DNA from: Actinomycetes bacterium | GTDB taxonomy: Bacteria; Actinomycetota; Actinomycetes; Propionibacteriales; Propionibacteriaceae | DNA length: 5,401 nucleotides | Direction: 5' to 3' | Assembly: GCA_023387135.1 (NCBI GenBank) | Contig: JAEWIK010000010.1 | Span: forward strand, 1 to 5,401 | In this document: positions 1-5,401 of the stretch, one piece after another | Layout of the letters: the number at the start of each line of letters is the position of its first letter | Numbering within the stretch: the stretch's first letter is position 1 | The notes under the pieces: model-generated | Told to the model about the DNA's origin: nothing | What the model saw: the letters and a program-made list of their open reading frames with translations, nothing else | Database searches by the model: none | Position numbers and translations under genes: made by a program

Positions 1-1404
1 CCCGAGGCGCACCGCGAGATCGCCGAGGATTTCTGCTCCTTCATGGCAGGGCGCTCCACCGGGCTGGTGCACCGGATCGAGGGGGAGATGGAGCAGGCCT
101 CCGAGAATCTCGAGTTCGAGAAGGCGGCGGTGCTGCGCGACCGGCTGGTGGCGCTGACGAGTGCGACCGAGAAGAACGCCGTCGTGCTGGCCGACGGGAC
201 CGACGCCGATGTGATCGCGCTCGCCGAGGACCCGCTCGAGGTCGCCGTCCAGGTCTTCTACGTCCGAGGTGGCCGGATCCGCGGCCAGCGCGGCTGGGTG
301 GCCGACCGCACCGACGACGCGGGCACCGCCGAGCTGGTCGAGGCCTTCCTGCTGTACCACTACGGCGAGGCGGTGGACGAGTCCGAGGTCGCCTCGGCGA
401 TCCCGCCCGAGATCCTCGTCCCCGTCGAGCCGGCGAGCGGGGGAGTGCTCGCCGAGTTGCTGACCGAGCAGCGCGGCTCCCGGGTGCGCATCAGGGTGCC
501 GCAGCGGGGGCCCAAGCTCGCGCTGCTGGAGACAGTGGCGAAGAACGCCGGCGAGGCGCTCATCCTGCACAAGACCCGCCGTGCGAGCGACCTGTCGACC
601 CGCAACCGCGCGCTGGAGGAGATCCAGCAGGCGCTGGGGCTGGCCGAGGCGCCGTTGCGCATCGAGTGCTTCGACATCTCCCACCTGCAGGGCACCGAGG
701 TGGTGGCGTCGATGGTGGTGTTCGAGGACGGCCTGCCGCGCAAGAGCGACTACCGGCGGTTCATCCTGCACAACCAGGAGTCCAACGACGTCGCCGCCAT
801 GCACGAGGTGATAGGCCGCAGGTTCTCGCGACTGCGGGACGACAGGCTCTCGCTCAGCGGCGACGCCGAGGAGGGCCCGCTGCTCGTGGACCCGACCACA
901 GGTGCGCCGCGTCGCTTCGCGTATGCCCCCGGCCTCGTCGTGGTGGACGGTGGCGCTCCCCAGGTGGCGGCCGCCCAGCAGGCACTCGCCGAACTCGGCA
1001 TGAACGACATCGCCGTGTGCGGGCTCGCCAAGCGGCTGGAGGAGGTCTGGCTGCCGGGCGAGGAGTACCCGGTCATCCTGCCTCGCACCAGCGAGGGCCT
1101 CTACCTGCTGCAGCGGGTGCGGGACGAGGCCCACAGGTTCGCCATCACCCACCACCGCGGGCGCAGGTCGGCGTCCATGGTGGAGTCGCTGCTCGACGGC
1201 GTGCCCGGGCTGGGCGAGGTCCGTCGCAAGGCGGTGCTGAAGTACTTCGGGTCGCTGAAGAAGCTGCGCGCGGCCCCCGTCGAGGAGATCGCCCTGGTGC
1301 CGGGCGTCGGGCTCAAGACCGCGCAGGCGATCCACGACGCCGTCGCGGCCCAGCCGGCGCAGGAGGCCATCAACACCGCGACCGGCGAGATCATCGAGCA
1401 GTGA
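1..1404 (+). CDS. uvrC: UvrABC excinuclease subunit C, 5'-truncated by the window edge
   Basis: UvrC makes the two incisions around a bulky DNA lesion in nucleotide excision repair, acting in the cytoplasm after UvrA and UvrB have found and verified the damage. The reading frame is open from base 1, so 467 residues are visible and the start is outside; actinobacterial UvrC is about 650 residues or more, so the N-terminal GIY-YIG nuclease that cuts 3' of the lesion is missing. Visible residues about 21-55 are the UVR motif (UvrB contact; [11 protein letters not shown] core). The RNase H-like nuclease that cuts 5' follows, with candidate catalytic residues Asp225 (FDISH), Asp263 (NDVAAM), Asp316 (VVDGG) and His378 (DEAHRF), corresponding to the DDDH set known from E. 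coli and Thermotoga UvrC. A helix-hairpin-helix pair (VPGLGE and VPGVGL) fills residues about 400-450. The insert between the second and third Asp is usual in actinobacteria. The ATG at base 43 is internal. The gene looks intact as far as visible. Confidence 0.97.
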   Translation, partial: PEAHREIAEDFCSFMAGRSTGLVHRIEGEMEQASENLEFEKAAVLRDRLVALTSATEKNAVVLADGTDADVIALAEDPLEVAVQVFYVRGGRIRGQRGWVADRTDDAGTAELVEAFLLYHYGEAVDESEVASAIPPEILVPVEPASGGVLAELLTEQRGSRVRIRVPQRGPKLALLETVAKNAGEALILHKTRRASDLSTRNRALEEIQQALGLAEAPLRIECFDISHLQGTEVVASMVVFEDGLPRKSDYRRFILHNQESNDVAAMHEVIGRRFSRLRDDRLSLSGDAEEGPLLVDPTTGAPRRFAYAPGLVVVDGGAPQVAAAQQALAELGMNDIAVCGLAKRLEEVWLPGEEYPVILPRTSEGLYLLQRVRDEAHRFAITHHRGRRSASMVESLLDGVPGLGEVRRKAVLKYFGSLKKLRAAPVEEIALVPGVGLKTAQAIHDAVAAQPAQEAINTATGEIIEQ

Positions 1405-1416
1405 GCGCGATCGGCG

Positions 1417-1430
1417 CCCGGTCGGCCGGG
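1417..1430 (+). terminator. Weak hairpin after uvrC, possible terminator
   Basis: CCCGG and CCGGG form a 5-bp all-G/C stem with a TCGG loop, 12 bases after the uvrC stop codon. No T-run follows. It could be a short U-less terminator of the type suspected in high-GC bacteria, but a stem this short is common by chance in such G/C-rich DNA, and it lies where the -35 region of the rapZ promoter would be. Confidence 0.22.
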
Positions 1431-1446
1431 GTGGGGCGGACGCGGG

Positions 1447-1452
1447 GATAAT
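1447..1452 (+). promoter_or_regulatory. -10 box of rapZ, likely leaderless promoter
   Basis: GATAAT differs from the TATAAT consensus at one base and stands out in an otherwise almost A/T-free spacer. Six bases separate it from the GTG start at 1459, which is the normal -10 to transcription-start distance, so the mRNA would begin at or next to the start codon. No convincing Shine-Dalgarno precedes the GTG, which agrees with leaderless translation, a common mode in actinobacteria. No good -35 hexamer is seen 16-18 bases upstream. Confidence 0.55.
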
Positions 1453-1458
1453 GAACCC

Positions 1459-2328
1459 GTGAGTTCAGTTGCCGAAGCCGTGGAGTTCCTCGTCATCACG
1501 GGGCTGTCGGGCGCGGGCAGGCGCACCGCGGCTCACACGCTGGAGGACCAGTCCTGGTACGTCGTCGACAACCTGCCTCCCGAGCTGATGCCCGAACTGC
1601 TGCGGATAGCGCGCGACCGCGACTTCACGAAGGTGGCGGTCGTGCTCGACGTCAGGACCCGCTCGGCGTTCCAGCAACTCCCTGTGGCCTTCGCGGAACT
1701 CGGCGCCGAGGGCGTGCTGCCGACCATCCTGTTCCTCGAAGCCAGCGACGAGACGATCGTCAAGCGGCAGGAGTCGGTCCGCCGTCCGGTGCCGCTGCAG
1801 GGCGACGACCGGCTGCTGGACGGCATCCGCCGCGAGCGGGAGCTGCTCGGTGACCTCCGGGCGCGGGCGGACGTCGTGATCGACACGACGGGGCTCAACG
1901 TCCACGAACTCGCCGACAGGGTGATCGCGGCCGTCATCGGCGACGCCGCGGCAGGCATCGGCGTCACGCTGATGTCCTTCGGCTACAAGAACGGCATCCC
2001 GATCGACGCCGACATGGTGCTCGACGTGAGGTTCCTGCCCAACCCGCACTGGGTGCCGGCGTTGCGGCCGCAGACCGGGCTCGCGCAGGCGGTGTCGCAG
2101 TACGTGCTCTCCCAGCCCGCCACCGAACCGTTCATCGACGGGGTGCTCGACCTGCTGGACACGATCGTCCCCGGCTACGAACGGGAGGGGAAGCAGCACC
2201 TCACGCTGGCGTTCGGGTGCACCGGCGGGAAGCACCGCAGCACGGCCGTCGTCGAGGAACTCGCCAAGCGGCTGCGCAGGCAGGGCCTCCACGTCAGCGT
2301 GCGGCACCGCGACCTGGGCCTCGAATGA
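1459..2328 (+). CDS. rapZ: RapZ/YvcJ-family nucleotide-binding protein
   Basis: This 289-residue protein matches the RapZ/YvcJ family in length and motifs (E. coli RapZ is 284 residues). E. coli RapZ is an RNA-binding adaptor that brings the sRNA GlmZ to RNase E and so controls GlmS; actinobacteria lack a recognised GlmZ, so the role here is open, though the Bacillus and mycobacterial relatives bind or hydrolyse nucleotides. The N-terminal P-loop is GLSGAGRRT (residues 15-23); the usual Lys is Arg21, and the Mg-binding Ser/Thr position next to it is Arg22. VVDNLPPEL (35-43) is the family's next block. The C-terminal domain holds DADMVLDVRFLPNPHW (183-198) and FGCTGGKHRS (252-261), the most conserved parts of the family, linked to RNA or metabolite binding in E. 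coli. GTG at 1459 is chosen because the promoter-like GATAAT sits six bases upstream and because the family motif begins soon after. It overlaps yvcK by four bases, so the two are probably co-transcribed and translationally coupled. Confidence 0.95.
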   Translation: MSSVAEAVEFLVITGLSGAGRRTAAHTLEDQSWYVVDNLPPELMPELLRIARDRDFTKVAVVLDVRTRSAFQQLPVAFAELGAEGVLPTILFLEASDETIVKRQESVRRPVPLQGDDRLLDGIRRERELLGDLRARADVVIDTTGLNVHELADRVIAAVIGDAAAGIGVTLMSFGYKNGIPIDADMVLDVRFLPNPHWVPALRPQTGLAQAVSQYVLSQPATEPFIDGVLDLLDTIVPGYEREGKQHLTLAFGCTGGKHRSTAVVEELAKRLRRQGLHVSVRHRDLGLE

Positions 2329-3278
2329 GCGCGGCGCCCCGCCGTCCCGCGGTGACCGCCCTGGGGGGCGGCCACGGCCTCGCCGCCAGCCTCAGCTCGC
2401 TGCGCAGGATCACCAACCGGCTCACGGCGATCGTCACCGTCGCCGACGACGGGGGGTCGTCGGGCAGGTTACGCAGCGAGTTCGGCATCCTGCCGCCCGG
2501 CGACCTGCGGATGGCGCTGGCGGCGTTGTGCGGCGACGACGACATCGAACGGACGTGGGCAGACGTCCTGCAGTCCCGCTTCACCGGGGACGGCCCGCTC
2601 GGCGGGCACTCGATCGGCAACCTGCTGATCGCCGGACTGTGGCAGACCGTCGCCGACCCCGTGGCCGGGCTCGACATGGTGGCCGCGCTGCTCCACGTGC
2701 AGGGACGGGTGCTGCCGATGTCGGCGGTTCCCCTCGTCATCGAGGCGGACGTCATCGGGGCCGACCCCGCCGCCCCCGACGAGGTCAGCGTGGTGGTGGG
2801 CCAGGAGGCTGTCGCCCTGGCGACGGGGGTTATCTCGGACGTGCGCCTCACTCCCTCCGATCCGCCGGCGGTGCCGGAGGCGGTGCAGGCGATCCTCGAC
2901 GCCCACCACGTGGTGCTCGGCCCGGGGTCGTGGTACTCGTCGGTGCTGCCGCATCTGCTCGTCCCCGAACTGGCCGACGCGATAGTGAGGACCCGGGCAC
3001 GGCGCATCCTCACCATGAACCTCGTCCCCACCGAGGACGAGACCGCCGGCTACACGGCCTCCCGCCACCTCGAGGTGCTGGCCGACCACGAGCCGAGGCT
3101 GCGGCTCGACACTGTCCTCGTCGATCCCACCTTCGCCGCCGGCGACGCCCACCTGGCGGCGTTCGCACGCTCCCTGGGCGCGAAATTGGTGATCGCGGAC
3201 GTCAGGATGCGCGACGGTTCGGCCCGTCACGACCCCCTGAAGCTGGCGTCGGTGTACGCAGAGGTGATGGATCTGTAG
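2325..3278 (+). CDS. yvcK: YvcK/CuvA family UDP-sugar-binding protein (CofD-like)
   Basis: A 317-residue member of the YvcK (gluconeogenesis factor) family, which shares its fold with the F420 enzyme CofD but is not known to make F420. In Bacillus, YvcK is needed for growth and normal shape on gluconeogenic carbon; the mycobacterial homologue CuvA binds UDP-sugars and supports wall synthesis. Visible blocks: ALGGGHG (residues 12-18, N-terminal Rossmann loop), VADDGGSSGRLR (39-50), PPGDLR (57-62), GGHSIGNLL (93-101) and GPGSWYSS (199-206), all in family order. The ATG at 2325 overlaps the rapZ stop as ATGA, and the GGGHG block then sits about 13 residues from the N-terminus as expected. The frame stays open upstream to an ATG at 2217, but that would run deep inside rapZ and encode an Arg-rich, unrelated extension. 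Position between rapZ and whiA fits the conserved cluster and a role in sensing wall-precursor supply. A generic 2-phospho-L-lactate transferase label would be misleading. Confidence 0.95.
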   Translation: MSAAPRRPAVTALGGGHGLAASLSSLRRITNRLTAIVTVADDGGSSGRLRSEFGILPPGDLRMALAALCGDDDIERTWADVLQSRFTGDGPLGGHSIGNLLIAGLWQTVADPVAGLDMVAALLHVQGRVLPMSAVPLVIEADVIGADPAAPDEVSVVVGQEAVALATGVISDVRLTPSDPPAVPEAVQAILDAHHVVLGPGSWYSSVLPHLLVPELADAIVRTRARRILTMNLVPTEDETAGYTASRHLEVLADHEPRLRLDTVLVDPTFAAGDAHLAAFARSLGAKLVIADVRMRDGSARHDPLKLASVYAEVMDL

Positions 3279-3294
3279 GGGGCGTCACGCCCCC
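3278..3294 (+). terminator. GC-rich hairpin on the yvcK stop, possible terminator or attenuator
   Basis: GGGGGCG and CGCCCCC form a perfect 7-bp G/C stem around a TCA loop, starting at the last base of the yvcK stop codon. A second, mutually exclusive small stem (CCCG, CACG loop, CGGG; 3293-3304) overlaps its 3' arm. No T-run follows, so classical intrinsic termination is doubtful. It may partly terminate the rapZ-yvcK message, or protect its 3' end, before whiA. Confidence 0.42.
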
Positions 3295-3307
3295 CGCACG
3301 CGGGCTG

Positions 3308-3326
3308 TAGGCTTTCGCGGTACCCT
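3308..3326 (+). promoter_or_regulatory. Candidate -10 boxes for whiA
   Basis: Two hexamers fit the actinobacterial TANNNT form: TAGGCT at 3308-3313 and TACCCT at 3321-3326. Either would give a 5' leader of roughly 25-40 bases before the whiA ATG. Neither has a recognisable -35 box at the right distance. They are supported mainly by the hairpin just upstream, which suggests that whiA has at least one promoter of its own. Confidence 0.33.
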
Positions 3327-3348
3327 CATCGATCGAACGGAAGGTGCC

Positions 3349-3352
3349 AGGA
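3349..3352 (+). promoter_or_regulatory. Ribosome binding site of whiA
   Basis: AGGA lies 4 bases before the ATG at 3357 and 10 bases before a second in-frame ATG at 3363; a further purine run, GGAAGG, is at 3339-3344. Spacing alone does not decide between the two starts. The first is preferred because actinobacterial WhiA proteins begin MAMT, exactly as read from 3357. Confidence 0.5.
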
Positions 3353-3356
3353 CCCC

Positions 3357-4343
3357 ATGGCCATGACGCAGCAGGTGAAGGCTGAGCTCGCAACCCTGGA
3401 GGTCACCAAGCCCGAGCTGCGGAAGGCGGAAGTCGCGGCGCTGTTGAGGTTCGCCAACGGCCTGCACATCGCCGGCGGCAGGATCGTCGTCGAGGCCGAG
3501 CTCGACACCGGGGCGGCCGCCCGCAGGCTGCGGACGGCGATCGCCGAACTGTTCGGCTTCACCAGCGAGTTCGTCGTCATCACCGGCAGCGGCGTCCGTC
3601 GCGGCACCCGTTACCTCGTCAGGCTGATCCGCGACGGCGAGTCGCTCGCCCGCCAGACCGGCCTCATCGACTCCCGCGGCCGTCCAGTGAGGGGGCTCCC
3701 GGTGCAGATCGTCAGCGGCGGCATCGACGTGTCGGTGGCCGCCTGGCGGGGCGCGTTCCTCGCCCACGGCTCGCTGACCGAACCGGGACGCTCGATGGCG
3801 CTGGAGGTCACCTGCCCCGGTTCGGAGTCGGCGCTCGCCCTCGTCGGGGCCGCCCGCCGCATGCAGATCGGCGCCAAGGCCCGTGAGGTCAGGGGCATCG
3901 ACAGGGTGGTGATCCGGGACGGCGACGCCATCGCGGCCATGCTCACCAGGCTCGGCGCCCACGAGTCGGTGCTCGCCTGGGAGGACCGCAGGATGCGGCG
4001 CGAGGTGCGCGCGTCCGCGAACCGGCTCGCCAACTTCGACGACGCCAACCTGCGCCGTTCGGCACGGGCCGCCGTGACGGCGGGTGCGCGCGTCCGCAGG
4101 GCCCTGGAGATCCTCGGCGACGACATCCCCGAGCACCTGCTGGAGGCGGGCAAGCTCAGGCTCGAACACAAGCAGGCCAGCCTCGAGGAACTCGGGCAGC
4201 TCCACACCCCGCCGTTGACGAAGGACGCCGTGGCGGGACGCATCCGCCGCCTGCTCGCCACCGCCGACAAGCGGGCCGCCGAGCTCGGAGTGCCCAACAC
4301 CGAGGCCGGGCTCACCCCCGACCTGCTCGACGACGAGGCCTGA
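3357..4343 (+). CDS. whiA: DNA-binding protein WhiA
   Basis: A 328-residue WhiA, almost the length of the Streptomyces protein (about 329). WhiA is a transcription factor built from a degenerate LAGLIDADG homing-endonuclease fold plus a C-terminal helix-turn-helix. In Streptomyces it works with WhiB to switch on division genes in sporulation; in Bacillus it affects cell division and nucleoid organisation. The first LAGLIDADG-like helix is [14 protein letters not shown] (residues 28-41) and the second is [15 protein letters not shown] (129-143); the acidic catalytic residue of true endonucleases is absent from both, as is normal for WhiA. A conserved block around [14 protein letters not shown] (227-240) leads to the C-terminal DNA-binding region, with SLEELG at about 275 and [15 protein letters not shown] near 284-298. 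Many WhiA proteins, including those of Bacillus and Streptomyces, carry a Cys-Cys pair before the first KAEV-like block; here the aligned residues are Glu20-Leu21. Codon choice resembles uvrC to yvcK, with frequent AGG. It may be read from its own promoter and by read-through from yvcK. Confidence 0.97.
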   Translation: MAMTQQVKAELATLEVTKPELRKAEVAALLRFANGLHIAGGRIVVEAELDTGAAARRLRTAIAELFGFTSEFVVITGSGVRRGTRYLVRLIRDGESLARQTGLIDSRGRPVRGLPVQIVSGGIDVSVAAWRGAFLAHGSLTEPGRSMALEVTCPGSESALALVGAARRMQIGAKAREVRGIDRVVIRDGDAIAAMLTRLGAHESVLAWEDRRMRREVRASANRLANFDDANLRRSARAAVTAGARVRRALEILGDDIPEHLLEAGKLRLEHKQASLEELGQLHTPPLTKDAVAGRIRRLLATADKRAAELGVPNTEAGLTPDLLDDEA

Positions 4344-4381
4344 CACCCACCGGCGACGGGCCCCCGCGCACCGGTTCGCGA

Positions 4382-4391
4382 GCGTCGACGC
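4382..4391. repeat. 10-base perfect palindrome downstream of whiA
   Basis: GCGTCGACGC reads the same on both strands, 38 bases after the whiA stop. The flanks do not extend it as a perfect palindrome. It could be a protein site, but a palindrome of this size is not rare in G/C-rich DNA and no known operator is recognised. Confidence 0.25.
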
Positions 4392-4414
4392 GTGCTCAGT
4401 ACGACGTGGGAGGG

Positions 4415-4429
4415 TGTGCTGCTAGCACA
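4415..4429. promoter_or_regulatory. 15-base dyad upstream of gap, possible operator
   Basis: TGTGCT and AGCACA are perfect 6-base inverted arms separated by GCT. The site is centred about 66 bases upstream of the putative gap -10 box, a position used by activators and by upstream repressor sites. It recalls CRP/GlxR sites (TGTGA-N6-TCACA), but TGTG to CACA is separated by 7 rather than 8 bases and the inner A/T pair differs, so it is not a good match. The regulator is unknown. Confidence 0.4.
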
Positions 4430-4485
4430 TCTGGAGTAGGCCGGATACCCATGTCCTACAAGTCGTCGGAAGAGCGGGATTTGGG

Positions 4486-4491
4486 TAGGGT
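4486..4491 (+). promoter_or_regulatory. Candidate -10 box of gap
   Basis: TAGGGT fits the actinobacterial TANNNT -10 form and lies in the least G/C-rich part of the spacer. A start near 4498 would give a leader of about 60 bases. The best -35 candidate at 17 bases is TCGTCG (4463-4468), which matches TTGACA at only three positions. A separate promoter for gap is expected on general grounds, as this spacer is far longer than the others. Confidence 0.42.
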
Positions 4492-4503
4492 GGAGGTTGT
4501 TAA

Positions 4504-5401
<898 letters not shown>

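Noticed and set aside
666..1451. Open frame in the third + frame within uvrC running into the spacer
   Set aside because: The product is almost wholly Arg, Gly, Ala and Pro, the mark of a shifted reading of high-GC coding DNA; UvrC catalytic motifs are in the other frame.
1465..2307. Long open frame on the - strand opposite rapZ (about 280 codons)
   Set aside because: Same shadow effect; the translation is Arg/Val/Asp/His-rich with no recognisable domain, and rapZ motifs are intact on the + strand.
2217..2324. Open upstream extension of yvcK to an ATG at 2217
   Set aside because: It lies wholly inside rapZ, encodes an Arg/Gln-rich stretch unlike any YvcK N-terminus, and the ATGA overlap gives the family-typical start at 2325.
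3285..4346. Long open frame on the - strand opposite whiA (about 353 codons)
   Set aside because: In high-GC DNA the complement of a real gene often lacks stop codons. The product is low-complexity (Gly, Glu, Asp, Val, His rich) with no family motif, and whiA on the + strand is unmistakable.
4342..4346. GACAC, the core of the Streptomyces WhiA binding site, overlapping the whiA stop codon
   Set aside because: The five-base motif occurs on one strand or the other at several other places in the window, inside genes (for example 2158-2162 and 3108-3112), so one copy here has no weight.
4349..4375. ACCGG and CCGGT inverted repeat after whiA as a terminator
   Set aside because: Only five pairs around a 17-base loop, with no T-run; expected by chance in this composition.
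4415..4429. Reading the gap upstream dyad as a CRP/GlxR site
   Set aside because: TGTG and CACA are 7 bases apart instead of 8, and the inner A/T pair of the consensus is C/G here.

Overview
The window is a stretch of conserved chromosome from a high-GC actinobacterium (Actinomycetota). The evidence is the strongly G/C-biased third codon positions, the gene order uvrC - rapZ - yvcK - whiA - gap, and the actinobacterial character of the proteins (WhiA beginning MAMT, RapZ with a GLSGAGR loop, an insert in the UvrC nuclease domain typical of actinobacteria). The protein flavour would fit Propionibacteriaceae or a relative, but that placement is an impression and not a demonstrated result. All five genes are on the + strand. 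No mobile element, RNA gene or CRISPR array was seen, and there is no gene-free stretch over 300 bases.

Layout. 1-1404: the C-terminal two thirds of UvrC (nucleotide excision repair), whose N-terminal GIY-YIG part lies outside the window. 1405-1458: short spacer with a weak hairpin and a TATAAT-like box placed so that rapZ could be transcribed as a leaderless mRNA from its GTG. 1459-2328: rapZ (yvcJ), a nucleotide-binding protein with a degenerate P-loop. 2325-3278: yvcK (CofD-like family), overlapping rapZ by ATGA. 3279-3356: spacer opening with a GC-rich hairpin on the yvcK stop codon, followed by weak promoter-like hexamers. 3357-4343: whiA. 4344-4560: the largest spacer (217 bases), locally less G/C-rich, with a 15-base dyad, a TANNNT box, a bulged hairpin and a good Shine-Dalgarno. 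4561 to the end: gap, glyceraldehyde-3-phosphate dehydrogenase, cut by the window end.

How the genes relate. rapZ-yvcK-whiA is a conserved cluster in Gram-positive bacteria. RapZ and YvcK homologues are tied to amino-sugar and cell-wall precursor metabolism (UDP-GlcNAc binding in YvcK; GlmS control by RapZ in E. coli). WhiA is a DNA-binding regulator of cell division and, in Streptomyces, of sporulation. gap begins central glycolysis and in actinobacteria is often followed by pgk and tpi. The likely transcription units are uvrC, rapZ-yvcK (with possible read-through into whiA), whiA, and gap with its own promoter.

No new system is evident. The points worth a second look are the probable leaderless rapZ promoter, the altered P-loop of RapZ, the loss of a conserved Cys pair in WhiA, the dyad and leader hairpin upstream of gap, and the sharp change in codon choice at gap.
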